From positions 19,953-83,952 of the forward strand of contig JAQDAD010000002.1 in assembly GCA_027682205.1 (NCBI GenBank): 64,000 bases of DNA, in the 5' to 3' direction. This DNA is from Streptococcaceae bacterium AF54-32pH5A. GTDB taxonomy: Bacteria > Bacillota > Bacilli > Lactobacillales > Streptococcaceae. The position numbers were made by a program, and so were the translations under genes. The notes beneath the pieces were generated by a model. The model was given only the letters and a program-made list of their open reading frames with translations. It made no database searches and was not told where the DNA came from. Shown piece after piece: positions 47,065 to 57,975 of the stretch (the stretch's first letter is position 1; each line of letters starts with the position of its first letter).

Positions 47065-47748
47065 ATGAAAAAGAAAACCTATATCAAATTGATGACAGCG
47101 ACTGTATTGGCTTCTACCTTGCTACTGGGAGCTTGTGGAAATAAAAACGAAACCACTCAAACAAGTGGCTCTGCCAAGACAAGCCAATCATCAAGTTCTA
47201 AAGCAGCTTCTTCTAGCAAAGAAAGTAAGACTCAAAAATCTTCAAGCTCAGCTTCATCTGAAAAAGCTCAAGCATCTTCTGATCAGTCTTCTACAACAGC
47301 AGATCAGTCACAAGCGAAACCAGCACCTGAATCAAGACAAGAACAAGCAACTCCTAGTCAACCAGCCCCTTCTCAGGCTCCGTCAACCCAGCAAGGTTCT
47401 CAAGCCCAGTCTAACCAGTCAAGCTATGATCCAACAACTGACCGCAAACTTCAAGACAAGCAAGCAGAACACAACAAACGCTACAAGGGAGTTTTAACCA
47501 TGGTGGATGGTGACTTCTCAGCTGCAGCGGGCAACTGGAAGGGAGCGAATGGCGAAACCATTACAGTTTCATCAGGGGGGCAATTCACAGTAGAAACTGC
47601 AGATGGAAAGAAAGAAAACTATTCTATCAGAGGTTACTCTTACACTCTTGATGATGGTAAGTATAATGCCAAAATCGGTGGGGGAAAAATCATCCAAATT
47701 ACAACAGGTGCGGATGGTAAAGTTTCAAGCGTTGCCTTGATTCAATAA
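47065..47748 (+). CDS. Ser/Gln-rich surface lipoprotein of unknown function
   Basis: The 227-aa lipoprotein has lipobox LGAC (acylated C24), a Ser/Gln/Ala-rich low-complexity linker (about 30-130) and a compact C-terminal beta domain (about 145-227; GDFSAAAGNWKG, YSIRGYSYTLDDGKY) that resembles a domain I recall from other streptococcal lipoproteins (possibly DUF6287). The ATG at 47065 follows AAGGAG; an upstream in-frame ATG at 47044 precedes this SD and is rejected. A WalR box and a ComX box upstream suggest wall-stress and competence control. Confidence 0.8.
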   Translation: MKKKTYIKLMTATVLASTLLLGACGNKNETTQTSGSAKTSQSSSSKAASSSKESKTQKSSSSASSEKAQASSDQSSTTADQSQAKPAPESRQEQATPSQPAPSQAPSTQQGSQAQSNQSSYDPTTDRKLQDKQAEHNKRYKGVLTMVDGDFSAAAGNWKGANGETITVSSGGQFTVETADGKKENYSIRGYSYTLDDGKYNAKIGGGKIIQITTGADGKVSSVALIQ

Positions 47749-47837
47749 TAAAATTTGGTGCTTTAACTTTTACTAGAAATCGTGCTGTAAAAGAGTGAGC
47801 CAACTGTTTTTCACTTAGTTTCTCCAAGAGAAAGTGG

Positions 47838-47843
47838 TATAAT
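47838..47843 (+). promoter_or_regulatory. Extended -10 of the DUF1275 gene
   Basis: TGG-TATAAT, about 32 bp before the ATG; no clear -35. Confidence 0.55.
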
Positions 47844-47874
47844 AAAAAAACCAAAGGAAAACGAGTGATAGTAC

Positions 47875-48561
47875 ATGGCGGATAAATTAATCTTACCTCA
47901 AAACACACGATTGATGGGAGTATTTCTTGGGTTTGTAGGTGGTTCTTTGGATGTGTTTTGCCATATTCAATACCATAGTTTGGTAGCAACACAGACAGGG
48001 AATATTCTCCTACTTATATCTGATTGGCACGACTCAAATGTCATCAATACGATGCTACGATTCTGCTCAATTCTTTTCTTTTCTCTAGGATTTCTGTTTG
48101 CATTGCACATGAAAGAATACCGCAAAACGGCCTACTGGCGGGTTAAGATGTTGCTCCCCTTATTTATCGGGACCCTTATTTTGCCTTTCTTTTCACGATT
48201 TCCTCTATTAGAAGTTCCTTTCATTGCTTTTGGAACAGGAATGATGATGCTAACATTTACGGGTAGTTTGATTGAAGATCATCCCTATGTCATTTTTATG
48301 ACGTCTGGAAATTACCGAAAGATGTTGACCGCTTTGTATCGCATTGCTAGAAGAGAAGGAAATATCCAAGAATACCGTCGTCAAGCCTTAAATTATGGGA
48401 TTGTTGTGGGAAGTTTCATAGTGGGGGCAATCAGCTTGGCTGTATTGATGCATTTTCTTCATGAATGGTCTGTTTGGATTATCAGCCTCAATTTGTTTTT
48501 GATTATGTCCTACTATATAGCTAGAGTGAAGCAATTAGATTTACAAGATGAAAACATATAA
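47875..48561 (+). CDS. DUF1275 (YoaK-like) membrane protein
   Basis: The 228-aa protein has about six membrane helices. The N-terminal region (GFVGGSLDVFCHIQYHSLVATQTGN) carries the TGN motif of the DUF1275 family. The function of the family is unknown; transport or membrane homeostasis is only a guess. The RBS is weak (AAGGA 16 nt upstream). It has its own promoter and shares a strong terminator with dusB. Confidence 0.85.
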   Translation: MADKLILPQNTRLMGVFLGFVGGSLDVFCHIQYHSLVATQTGNILLLISDWHDSNVINTMLRFCSILFFSLGFLFALHMKEYRKTAYWRVKMLLPLFIGTLILPFFSRFPLLEVPFIAFGTGMMMLTFTGSLIEDHPYVIFMTSGNYRKMLTALYRIARREGNIQEYRRQALNYGIVVGSFIVGAISLAVLMHFLHEWSVWIISLNLFLIMSYYIARVKQLDLQDENI

Positions 48562-48598
48562 AAAACGGCAAGACTCATTTTTGAGTTTTGCCGTTTTT
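48561..48598. terminator. Bidirectional terminator between the DUF1275 gene and dusB
   Basis: A 17-bp stem (AAAAACGGCAAGACTCA and its complement, one wobble) with a short T loop and A/T runs on both sides. Confidence 0.9.
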
Positions 48599-48617
48599 GT
48601 AAGTTGTAGATGTGAGA

Positions 48618-49598
48618 CTATGCTTTATCTAATTGCAAGAGGGCTTCAATCTCTGCTAGGGTGCTAGCTTGTGAAATGGCTCCACGAAGCTTGGCTGCGC
48701 CAGATGTACCACGAAGATAGTGAGGAGCGAGTCCACGGAATTCACGAACAGCAATTTTTTCTCCTTTGAGGCTAATCAAGCGTTTCAAATGTTCGTAGGC
48801 AATTTTCATCTTGTCTTCGAAGGTCAAATCAGGAAGGATTTCTCCCGTTTCAAAATAGTGGTTGATTTGGTTGAAGAGGTAGGGATTTCCCATGGCTGCG
48901 CGACCAATCATAACAGCGTCAGCCCCAACTTCTTCGATGCGTTGTTTAGCATCTTGAACCGTACGAATGTCACCGTTGGCGATAAATGGAATCTTGGTTA
49001 GGGCTTGGGCTACGTCGTGCAAGGTCTCAAGGTCCGCATGGCCAGTATACATTTGCTCACGTGTACGACCGTGCATAGCGAGGGCAGAGACACCAGCAGC
49101 CTCAGCTGCGAGAGCATTCTCCACGGCTAAGGATGAATCAGACCAGCCTGTACGCATTTTGACGGTGAGGGGGATATCAAGGACAGATTGGACCTTATTG
49201 ATAATAGAGTAGATCTTGTCTGGATCCTTGAGCCACATAGCGCCAGCTTCGTTCTTCACGATTTTGTTAACTGGGCAGCCCATGTTGATATCGACGATAT
49301 CGGTCTTGGTATTTTCTTGGATGAATTCTGCTGCGCGTGCTAGGCTATCTTCGTCGCTACCAAAAAGTTGGATAGAAACTGGGTTTTCGCCTTCATCGAT
49401 ATGAAGCATGTGCAGGGTTTTTTCGTTATTGTATTGGATTCCCTTGTCAGAGACCATTTCCATGACAACGAGTCCTGCTCCGAGCTCTTTTGCGATGGTA
49501 CGAAAGGCTGAGTTGGTGACACCAGCCATGGGTGCTAAAACGGTACGATTGGGAATCTCAACATTGCCAATCATAAAAGGTGTATTAAGATTTGTCAC
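48618..49598 (-). CDS. dusB: tRNA dihydrouridine synthase DusB
   Basis: The 326-aa FMN enzyme reduces uridine to dihydrouridine in tRNA. It has a TIM barrel with the Dus signature [10 protein letters not shown] and the catalytic Cys in [12 protein letters not shown] choose the GTG at 49598 ([12 protein letters not shown]) because GGAGG lies 9 nt upstream; the frame stays open to an ATG at 49628 inside hslO, but without a better RBS. With the GTG start it overlaps hslO by 14 nt, so the two genes are coupled. Confidence 0.93.
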   Translation of the reverse strand: MTNLNTPFMIGNVEIPNRTVLAPMAGVTNSAFRTIAKELGAGLVVMEMVSDKGIQYNNEKTLHMLHIDEGENPVSIQLFGSDEDSLARAAEFIQENTKTDIVDINMGCPVNKIVKNEAGAMWLKDPDKIYSIINKVQSVLDIPLTVKMRTGWSDSSLAVENALAAEAAGVSALAMHGRTREQMYTGHADLETLHDVAQALTKIPFIANGDIRTVQDAKQRIEEVGADAVMIGRAAMGNPYLFNQINHYFETGEILPDLTFEDKMKIAYEHLKRLISLKGEKIAVREFRGLAPHYLRGTSGAAKLRGAISQASTLAEIEALLQLDKA

Positions 49599-50457
49599 GA
49601 ATGAGTTCCTCCAGGTCGTTTTCATCAAAGTTGTAAGTGGTTTGGCAGAATTGACAAGTGATTTCTGCTCCGTGGTCTTCCTCTTTCATTTCCTCCAGGT
49701 CTGAAGTTGGAAGGCTGACAAGAGCGTTCATAAAGCGGTCTTTGCTACAGTCACATTGGAAACGGATTTCTTCTTCAGATAGGCGTTTGTAGGATTCGTC
49801 ACCATAAATAGCCTTGAGGAGAGCTTCGATATGGTCGTCGCTTTCCAGAAGTGTCGAGATAGCTGGCATTTCTTGGATGCGTTTCTCAAAGCGAGCAATC
49901 TCTTCTTCCTTGGCTCCTGGCAATACTTGGAGAAGAAAACCACCGGCAACTTCGACCTTGTCTTCCTCGTCCAAAAGAACATTGAGACCGACTGCTGAAG
50001 GAGTTTGTTGGCTTTCTGTCAGGTAATAGGCCAAGTCTTCACCGATCTCCCCAGAGATGAGAGGAGTCATGGAGTTGTAGGGATTTCCAGTACCGTAGTC
50101 TGTGATAACGAGGAATTGACCATTTCCGACAAAAGGTCCGACAAGGACTTCACCAGTTGCAGTCTTTTTAATGTCAACACCTGGATTTTGCACGTAGCCT
50201 TTGACGTTGCCCTTGGTATCTGCGACTGTGATGATAGCACCGAGAGAGCTCGTTCCAAGAACTTTAACCGTTAGCTTGGTATTCCCTTTTTCATTGGCTG
50301 CGAGAATCTGGCTAGCGATAAGGGTGCGACCAAGTGCGACAGTTGAACTGGCTTGAGTTTGATGTTTTTCTTGAGCAGTGCGGACGGTTTCCGTGCTATC
50401 AAGAACGAAAGCACGAAAAGAACCACTTTCTGATATTGTTTTAATAATTTTATCCAT
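49585..50457 (-). CDS. hslO: Redox-regulated chaperone Hsp33
   Basis: The 290-aa chaperone is activated by oxidation. The C-terminal zinc switch CDC...CQFC (about 236-270) is intact, as is the N-terminal Hsp33 core. The ATG at 50457 has no Shine-Dalgarno; a -10 TAAAAT with TGC in front ends 7 nt upstream, so the mRNA may be leaderless. hslO and dusB form a two-gene leftward operon. Confidence 0.95.
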   Translation of the reverse strand: MDKIIKTISESGSFRAFVLDSTETVRTAQEKHQTQASSTVALGRTLIASQILAANEKGNTKLTVKVLGTSSLGAIITVADTKGNVKGYVQNPGVDIKKTATGEVLVGPFVGNGQFLVITDYGTGNPYNSMTPLISGEIGEDLAYYLTESQQTPSAVGLNVLLDEEDKVEVAGGFLLQVLPGAKEEEIARFEKRIQEMPAISTLLESDDHIEALLKAIYGDESYKRLSEEEIRFQCDCSKDRFMNALVSLPTSDLEEMKEEDHGAEITCQFCQTTYNFDENDLEELIRDKS

Positions 50458-50464
50458 AGCTACT

Positions 50465-50470
50465 ATTTTA
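50465..50470 (-). promoter_or_regulatory. Extended -10 directly before the hslO start
   Basis: On the minus strand TGC-TAAAAT followed by 7 nt and then the ATG. No SD is present. Confidence 0.5.
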
Positions 50471-50644
50471 GCATAAAAATGCCTAAAGGGGGAGTTGTGT
50501 GTTTGCTGCCATCTCTTTAATTGTTTAATGTATGATAATGGGTGTCAGGATTTCGAGGAAAAGAGATTTTTGATAACAATTTTTATTAACATTTTAATTT
50601 GTCTTAAAATAAGCTAAAACGAACTTTTAAGTTATGGTAAACAG

Positions 50645-50674
50645 TTGAAAAAAAGGTTGATAAAGTGGTAAAAT
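50645..50674 (+). promoter_or_regulatory. dlt operon promoter
   Basis: A -35 TTGAAA (50645-50650), 18 bp and a -10 TAAAAT with TGG in front (50669-50674). About 26 bp upstream of the -35, CTTAAA-ATAAG-CTAAAA (50603-50619) resembles an inverted CiaR repeat (TTTAAG-N5-TTTAAG) with one mismatch. Confidence 0.6.
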
Positions 50675-50749
50675 GTTAGGAAGATAAGATAGTAAATGCA
50701 TAGTTGCATAGCTTTTTTGAAAAATCATAGAAAATTGAACACACTAACT

Positions 50750-50881
50750 ATGGGAAAACACAGAAAATTGTATATGTTTTTGGGACAGACCGTCCTATAT
50801 TTTGTAATCTTACTTGGTTTACTTTATTTTTTTAGTTACCTTGGTCAGAGCCAGGGAACCTTTATTTATAATGAGTTCTAG
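50750..50881 (+). CDS. dltX: DltX, small membrane protein of the dlt operon
   Basis: The 43-aa peptide has one membrane helix (about 10-28) and the conserved DltX C-terminus (SYLGQSQGTFIYNEF). DltX is needed for D-alanylation of teichoic acids, acting with DltB and DltD at the outer membrane face. The ATG at 50750 gives the usual DltX length but lacks a visible SD. The frame also opens at 50696 with an atypical N-terminus, so the start is uncertain. Confidence 0.85.
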   Translation: MGKHRKLYMFLGQTVLYFVILLGLLYFFSYLGQSQGTFIYNEF

Positions 50882-50901
50882 TTTAAAGGAGAAGAAGAAC
50901 T

Positions 50902-52452
50902 GTGTCTAATAAACCGATAAAAGATATGATTGAAACGATTGAGCACTTTGCTCAAACACAGCCAACATATCCTGTCTACAATGTTTTAGGTCAAGAGCAT
51001 ACTTATGGCGATTTAAAGGCTGATTCGGATAGTTTGGCTACAGCTATTGATCGACTTGGCTTACCTGAGAAATCTCCAGTCGTCGTTTTTGGTGGTCAGG
51101 AATATGAGATGTTGGCTACTTTTGTAGCGCTGACTAAGTCGGGGCATGCCTATATTCCCATTGACAGCCATTCGGCCTTGGAACGAGTTTCTGCTATTGT
51201 AGAAGTTGCAGAGCCGAGCTTGATTATTGCCGTTTCAGACTTTCCGTTGGAGCAGGTTTCTACACCGATGTTGAATCTAGCTCAGGTTCAAGAAGCCTTT
51301 GCCCAAGCTTCTAGCTACGAGATTACGCATCCAGTCAAGGGAGATGATAATTACTACATCATCTTTACTTCTGGTACGACTGGTAAGCCAAAGGGAGTGC
51401 AGATTTCCCATGATAATCTCCTCAGTTTTACTAACTGGATGATTACGGACAAGGAATTTGCGACGCCAAGTCGTCCACAAATGCTGGCTCAGCCACCTTA
51501 TTCTTTTGACCTATCTGTCATGTACTGGGCACCAACATTGGCACTAGGTGGTACGCTTTTCGCTCTTCCTTCAGCCATTACTCAGGATTTCAAAAAGCTC
51601 TTTGCGACGATCTTTTCATTGCCAATCGCTATCTGGACTTCAACACCTTCCTTTGCAGATATGGCCATGTTGTCAGAAGACTTTAATAGTGAGAAAATGC
51701 CTGGAATCACGCATTTCTACTTTGATGGTGAAGAATTGACGGTCAAAACAGCTCAAAAATTGCGCGAGCGTTTCCCAAATGCCCGTATCATCAATGCTTA
51801 CGGCCCAACAGAAGCGACAGTAGCCCTGTCAGCAGTTGCCGTGACGGACGAGATGTTGTCGACTCTTAAACGTCTCCCAATCGGCTATACAAAAGATGAT
51901 TCTCCAACCTTTATCATTGATGAGGAAGGTAGGAAACTGCCAAATGGTAAGCAGGGAGAAATCATCGTATCTGGACCAGCTGTTTCAAAAGGCTATATGA
52001 ATAATCCTGAAAAAACGGCAGAAGCTTTCTTTGAGTTCGAAGGTCTTCCAGCCTACCACACAGGAGATGTAGGAACTATGACAGATGAGGGCTTGCTTCT
52101 CTATGGTGGACGAATGGATTTCCAAATTAAGTTTAATGGTTATCGTGTTGAGCTTGAAGATGTTTCTCAAAACCTCAACAAGTCTCGCTTTATTGAGTCT
52201 GCCGTAGCTGTTCCACGCTATAACAAAGACCATAAAGTACAAAATCTATTGGCCTATGTCATCCTAAAGGACGGTGTCCGTCAGCAGTTTGAACGTGATA
52301 TCGATATTACCAAGGCTATCAAGGAAGATTTAGCAGATATCATGATGTCCTATATGATGCCGTCTAAGTTTCTCTATCGAGACAGTTTGCCACTAACACC
52401 TAATGGTAAAATTGATATCAAGGGCTTGATCAATGAGGTAAACAATAGATGA
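50902..52452 (+). CDS. dltA: D-alanine--D-alanyl carrier protein ligase
   Basis: DltA activates D-Ala as the adenylate and loads it on DltC. The 516-aa adenylation enzyme has the P-loop-like motif [12 protein letters not shown] (about 152-163), the AYGPTEA motif and a C-terminal catalytic Lys in PNGKID. The start is GTG with AGGAG 10 nt upstream. It overlaps dltB by 4 nt. Confidence 0.97.
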   Translation: MSNKPIKDMIETIEHFAQTQPTYPVYNVLGQEHTYGDLKADSDSLATAIDRLGLPEKSPVVVFGGQEYEMLATFVALTKSGHAYIPIDSHSALERVSAIVEVAEPSLIIAVSDFPLEQVSTPMLNLAQVQEAFAQASSYEITHPVKGDDNYYIIFTSGTTGKPKGVQISHDNLLSFTNWMITDKEFATPSRPQMLAQPPYSFDLSVMYWAPTLALGGTLFALPSAITQDFKKLFATIFSLPIAIWTSTPSFADMAMLSEDFNSEKMPGITHFYFDGEELTVKTAQKLRERFPNARIINAYGPTEATVALSAVAVTDEMLSTLKRLPIGYTKDDSPTFIIDEEGRKLPNGKQGEIIVSGPAVSKGYMNNPEKTAEAFFEFEGLPAYHTGDVGTMTDEGLLLYGGRMDFQIKFNGYRVELEDVSQNLNKSRFIESAVAVPRYNKDHKVQNLLAYVILKDGVRQQFERDIDITKAIKEDLADIMMSYMMPSKFLYRDSLPLTPNGKIDIKGLINEVNNR

Positions 52453-53693
52453 TGGAGCTTTACAAACAGCTACCTCATTTGGAACCTTATGGCAATCTTT
52501 ATTATTTTTTGTACGTGATTGCTGCGACCCTACCGATATTTATCGGGCTCTTTTTCAAGAAACGCTTTGCCTGGTATGAGGTGCTCGTTAGTCTCTTCTT
52601 TATCGTCACCATGTTGGTCGGTGGAAAGACGAATCAAATAAGCGCTCTTATCCTTTATGTTATCTGGCAGGTACTGCTTGTGTTTTTCTACAAAAGGTAC
52701 AGGAAACGACGGGATAGTAAATGGATATTTTACCTGGTTAGCTTTTTATCTCTATTGCCAATCGTCTTTGTAAAAGTATCTCCTGCTATTCATGGACCTC
52801 AGTCTTTGTTTGGCTTTTTAGGGATTTCTTACTTGACCTTTCGTGCAGTTGGGGTTATCGTTGAATTGAGAGATGGTGTCATCAAGGATTTAACGGTCTG
52901 GCAATTCTTGCGTTTTCTTCTCTTTATGCCGACCTTCTCAAGTGGTCCCATTGATCGTTTTAAACGCTTCAATGAAAATTATGAGACCATTCCTGAGAGG
53001 AGTGAGCTGATGGACATGCTAGAAGAGGCTGTCAAGTATATCATGCTTGGCTTCCTTTACAAGTTTATCTTGGCTCACATTTTAGGAGAGACATTATTGC
53101 CTCCGCTGAAAAATTTGGCCTTGCAGACAGGTGGTTTCTTTAATCATTATGCTCTTGCAGTTATGTATACCTTCGGTTTAGAACTGTTCTTTGACTTTGC
53201 GGGCTACTCTATGTTTGCTTTAGCCATCTCCAATTTGATGGGGATTCATAGTCCTATCAACTTTAACAAGCCCTTTTTGTCAAGGGATTTAAAAGAATTT
53301 TGGAATCGCTGGCACATGAGTCTGTCTTTCTGGTTCCGTGACTTTGTCTTTATGCGGATGGTCATGGTACTGACCAGAAATAAGGTCTTTAAAAATCGCA
53401 ATGTGACTTCAAGTGTTGCCTATATTCTAAATATGCTGATTATGGGCTTTTGGCATGGTGTAACCTGGTACTACATCGCCTATGGACTTTTTCATGGGAT
53501 TGGGCTGGTCATCAATGATGCTTGGCTTCGTAAGAAAAAAGCGCTCAATAAAGAACGGAAAAAAGCTGGGAAGGCTTCCTTACCTGAGAATCGCTGGATT
53601 CAGTTGCTTGGCATGGTTGTCACCTTCCATGTCGTGATGGTTTCATTCTTAATCTTTTCTGGATTTTTGAATGATTTATGGTTTAAAAAATAA
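52449..53693 (+). CDS. dltB: MBOAT O-acyltransferase DltB
   Basis: The 414-aa polytopic membrane enzyme transfers D-Ala from DltC across the membrane toward teichoic acid. It has about 11 membrane segments and the catalytic MBOAT histidine in [10 protein letters not shown] (about residues 334-343). Coupled to dltA by ATGA. Confidence 0.96.
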   Translation: MMELYKQLPHLEPYGNLYYFLYVIAATLPIFIGLFFKKRFAWYEVLVSLFFIVTMLVGGKTNQISALILYVIWQVLLVFFYKRYRKRRDSKWIFYLVSFLSLLPIVFVKVSPAIHGPQSLFGFLGISYLTFRAVGVIVELRDGVIKDLTVWQFLRFLLFMPTFSSGPIDRFKRFNENYETIPERSELMDMLEEAVKYIMLGFLYKFILAHILGETLLPPLKNLALQTGGFFNHYALAVMYTFGLELFFDFAGYSMFALAISNLMGIHSPINFNKPFLSRDLKEFWNRWHMSLSFWFRDFVFMRMVMVLTRNKVFKNRNVTSSVAYILNMLIMGFWHGVTWYYIAYGLFHGIGLVINDAWLRKKKALNKERKKAGKASLPENRWIQLLGMVVTFHVVMVSFLIFSGFLNDLWFKK

Positions 53694-53703
53694 AAGGATG
53701 TAA

Positions 53704-55207
<1,504 letters not shown>

Positions 55208-55216
55208 ATCAAGATG

Positions 55217-55246
55217 AAAGTTTGGGATTTGAACCCAAGCTTTTTT
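55217..55246 (+). terminator. dlt operon terminator
   Basis: AAAGTTTGGG pairs with CCCAAGCTTT (one wobble) over a 7-nt loop, followed by Ts. Confidence 0.85.
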
Positions 55247-55286
55247 GTTTAAATAGCGAATATTTTAGATGAAAATAAGTCAAAGG

Positions 55287-55315
55287 TTTCAAATTTTCTA
55301 GAAATATCGTATAAT
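55287..55315 (+). promoter_or_regulatory. Promoter of the 5'-nucleotidase gene
   Basis: A -10 TATAAT (55310-55315) and a -35-like TTTCAA (55287-55292) spaced 17 bp. Confidence 0.6.
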
Positions 55316-55348
55316 ATAAAGGAAAAAAGAAAAGAAAAGGATTTCAAA

Positions 55349-57385
55349 ATGAATAAACGTTCTTTGTTACCTGTCTTGTCGACAGCCCTACTGACCCCAG
55401 CTTTTTTGGCTGGACAGGTCTATGCTGAAGAAGCAGATGCCCCTGCAGAAAATCCAGCGGTTGTAGCAAATCCTGCAACTTCAGAAACTCCTGCAGCTCC
55501 AACAACAGAGGCGGCAACTCCCACAAGTGCTGAATCGGCGGAAGCAAAGGAAGCTCCTGTCGAATCTCCTAAAAGCGAAGAAAAAGACACCGTTATCTTA
55601 CACACCAATGATGTCCATGGTCGTATTGTAGAGGAAAAGGGAGTTATTGGAGATGCTAAGTTAGCGACTGTCATTGAGCAGGAACGCGCGAAATCAAATC
55701 AAGCGACTCTCGTCGTAGATGCAGGAGACGCTTTCCAAGGTTTACCGATTTCCAACTCTACAAAGGGTGAAGCACGCGCCGAAATTCTCAATCAGATGCA
55801 GTATGATGCCATGGCAGTAGGAAACCATGAGTTTGACTTTGGTTTAGACGAAGCTAAAAAATACAAGGAAATCTTGAAATTCCCATTACTTAGTTCAAAT
55901 ACCTACGTCAATGGTGCTCGTCTCTTTGAAGCTTCTACAATCGTTGATAAAGATAAGACTGTGGAAGGTGATGAGTTTGTTGTAATCGGTGTGACAACAC
56001 CTGAAACAGCTACCAAAACTCACCCTAAAAATGTCAAAGGGGTAACCTTTACAGATCCAATCTCCGAGGTGAATAAGGTTATCGAAGAAGTCCAAGCCAA
56101 GGCGCGTACAGAAGGCAAGGACTACAAACACTATGTTGTGCTGGCTCACTTGGGTGTGGATACCACAACTCCAGTCGAGTGGCGTGGTTCAACCTTGGCA
56201 GAAGCCTTGTCTAAAAATCCTCGTTTGAAAGGGAAACGTGTAACAGTAATCGATGGTCACTCTCATACAGTAGAATCAACGACCTATGGAGATAATGTTA
56301 CCTATAACCAGACGGGAAGCTACCTTCATAATGTAGGAAAAATCACCTACAAATCACGTCAGCTTTTGGGCAATCCAACTCAGATTCCGGCTGCTGATGC
56401 TAAAAAATTACCAGCCAATCCAACAGTTGAAAAACTAGTCAAAGACATTAAACAAAAATACGATGCTGAGAATGCTGTTGAAGTCGTTTCAAACAGCCCT
56501 GTAGAACTCAACGGAGATCGTGAAAATGTTCGGGTTCGTGAAACTAACCTCGGAAACGTCGTAGCGGACTCCCTCTATCAGTATGGTCAAACAGGATTTA
56601 GCCATCCGACTGACATCGCTGTGACAAATGGCGGTGGCTTGCGTGAAACTATTGCAAAAGGCAAACCGATCACTAAAGGAAATGTCATTGCCGTTCTTCC
56701 ATTTGGAAATACCATCTCACAAATCCAAGTGACTGGGCAACAAGTATTGGATATGTTTGAAAAATCACTCGGCTCTATCTTGCAGGTCGATAAGGATGGC
56801 AAGAAGGTCTTGGATGAGAACGGCCAACCATTGTTAGAGCCAAGTGGTGGTTTCTTGCAAATTTCAGGTGTGAAGGTCTACTATGATACCAATCTACCAT
56901 CAGGTAAACGTGTCTTGGCCATCCAGGTCAAAAACCGAACAACTGGTCGTTATGAACTCCTAGACCTCGCAAAAACGTACTATCTTGCAACCAATGATTT
57001 CTTAGCTGCGGGTGGTGATGGCTACACGATGTTAGGTGGCGCGCGTGAAGAAGGCCCATCTATGGATGCAGCCTTTGAAGAGTATCTGAAAACCGCTGAT
57101 TTGACCCAGTATGAAAAGATCAATCCGAACTCACGGACGATTTCTGTGGATTCTAAAAACTTTAGTCTACCAGTAGAAACGCCTCAAACGAATGCAGCTG
57201 CTAGTGATGCGACTACGAATGTACCACTTACTTATGAGGTGGCAGGTCAATTTAGCAAGAAGGCAGTTGTCTCAGAAAAAGCTCTTCCAAATACAGGAAG
57301 TGAACAATCCATCTTCTTGCTCTTGATGGGAATGGTAGCTGGTTTGGCAGGTATCTTATCGAGTCGAAAACCAAAGCAGAAATAG
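55349..57385 (+). CDS. Cell-wall-anchored ecto-5'-nucleotidase
   Basis: The 678-aa secreted protein has a signal peptide (cleavage near residue 26, VYA), an Ala/Pro/Thr-rich N-terminal linker, a metallophosphatase domain with VILHTNDVHGR, DAGDAFQG, GNHEFD, AHLGVD and DGHSH motifs, a 5'-nucleotidase C domain (about 375-590) and a sortase signal LPNTG (646-650) with a membrane helix and basic tail. Such enzymes release adenosine from extracellular nucleotides; homologues in S. sanguinis, S. suis and group B Streptococcus blunt host immunity. It sits as a single-gene unit between dlt and adc. Confidence 0.94.
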   Translation: MNKRSLLPVLSTALLTPAFLAGQVYAEEADAPAENPAVVANPATSETPAAPTTEAATPTSAESAEAKEAPVESPKSEEKDTVILHTNDVHGRIVEEKGVIGDAKLATVIEQERAKSNQATLVVDAGDAFQGLPISNSTKGEARAEILNQMQYDAMAVGNHEFDFGLDEAKKYKEILKFPLLSSNTYVNGARLFEASTIVDKDKTVEGDEFVVIGVTTPETATKTHPKNVKGVTFTDPISEVNKVIEEVQAKARTEGKDYKHYVVLAHLGVDTTTPVEWRGSTLAEALSKNPRLKGKRVTVIDGHSHTVESTTYGDNVTYNQTGSYLHNVGKITYKSRQLLGNPTQIPAADAKKLPANPTVEKLVKDIKQKYDAENAVEVVSNSPVELNGDRENVRVRETNLGNVVADSLYQYGQTGFSHPTDIAVTNGGGLRETIAKGKPITKGNVIAVLPFGNTISQIQVTGQQVLDMFEKSLGSILQVDKDGKKVLDENGQPLLEPSGGFLQISGVKVYYDTNLPSGKRVLAIQVKNRTTGRYELLDLAKTYYLATNDFLAAGGDGYTMLGGAREEGPSMDAAFEEYLKTADLTQYEKINPNSRTISVDSKNFSLPVETPQTNAAASDATTNVPLTYEVAGQFSKKAVVSEKALPNTGSEQSIFLLLMGMVAGLAGILSSRKPKQK

Positions 57386-57404
57386 GTTAAATTTTACATC
57401 TAGA

Positions 57405-57450
57405 AGAGTCTAGGGAAACGTTTTTACGCCTTTTTCCCTTGACTCTCTTT
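57405..57450 (+). terminator. 5'-nucleotidase terminator
   Basis: AGAGTC pairs with GACTCT and an inner AGGGAAA with TTTCCCT, followed by CTTTT. Its right arm carries the -35 of the adcR promoter. Confidence 0.8.
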
Positions 57451-57477
57451 TGGTTTATGATATAATTAACCAGTAAA
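57439..57477 (+). promoter_or_regulatory. adcRCBA promoter with AdcR zinc operator
   Basis: A -35 TTGACT (57439-57444), 16 bp and a -10 TATAAT (57461-57466). TTAACCAGTAAA (57466-57477) matches the AdcR consensus TTAACYRGTTAA at 11 of 12 positions and abuts the -10, so zinc-loaded AdcR would block the promoter. Confidence 0.82.
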
Positions 57478-57484
57478 GAATCGG

Positions 57485-57519
57485 TGGCTATCTAAGTTTT
57501 TTTACGAAAAAGATAGCTA
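57485..57519 (+). other. Hairpin in the adcR leader
   Basis: GGCTATCT and AGATAGCT can pair around an A/T-rich loop, ending 7 nt before the AAGGAG of adcR. It may affect translation; no known family was recognised. Confidence 0.4.
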
Positions 57520-57534
57520 GGGAAGGAGTAACAC

Positions 57535-57975
57535 ATGAGACAGCTTGCACAGGAAATCGATAACTTTTTAAACGAGGTGATCTTGAGATCTGAGAACCAG
57601 CATGAAATTCTGATCGGGCATTGCACCAGTGATGTAGCCTTGACCAATACTCAGGAACACATCCTCATGCTCTTGTCGGAAGAATCCCTAACCAACTCGG
57701 AGTTGGCCCGTCGCCTCAATGTCAGCCAGGCAGCAGTGACCAAGGCTATCAAGTCTTTGGTCAAAGAGGGCATGTTAGAGACATCCAGAGATCCCAAGGA
57801 TGCGCGTGTGATCTTTTACAAACTGACCGAGCTAGCTCGACCAGTGGCAGAGGAACACCACCATCATCATGAGCACACGCTCTTAGCCTATGAACAAGTG
57901 GCAAGTCAGTTTACTCCAAACGAACAAGAAGTCATCCAGCGGTTTTTAACTGCTTTAGTAGGAGAAATCAAATAA
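57535..57975 (+). CDS. adcR: Zinc-responsive MarR-family repressor AdcR
   Basis: The 146-aa winged-HTH repressor uses zinc as co-repressor. The zinc ligands known from pneumococcal AdcR are conserved here at the same numbers: E24, C30, H42, H108 and H112, within a run of histidines. AAGGAG precedes the ATG. It overlaps adcC by 1 nt and autoregulates through the AdcR box at its promoter. Confidence 0.97.
   Translation: MRQLAQEIDNFLNEVILRSENQHEILIGHCTSDVALTNTQEHILMLLSEESLTNSELARRLNVSQAAVTKAIKSLVKEGMLETSRDPKDARVIFYKLTELARPVAEEHHHHHEHTLLAYEQVASQFTPNEQEVIQRFLTALVGEIK

Noticed and set aside
47755..47830. CTTTTAC / GTAAAAG inverted repeat after the lipoprotein gene as terminator
   Set aside because: The loop is long and there is no T tract; termination of this gene is not resolved.
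50500..50580. Possible small RNA in the hslO-dltX gap (ATCTCTTT...AAAGAGATTTTT)
   Set aside because: The arms are more than 40 nt apart and no convincing promoter precedes them.
55255..55262. AGCGAATA before the 5'-nucleotidase gene as a ComX box
   Set aside because: It lacks the first T, and a normal sigma-A promoter closer to the gene explains expression.
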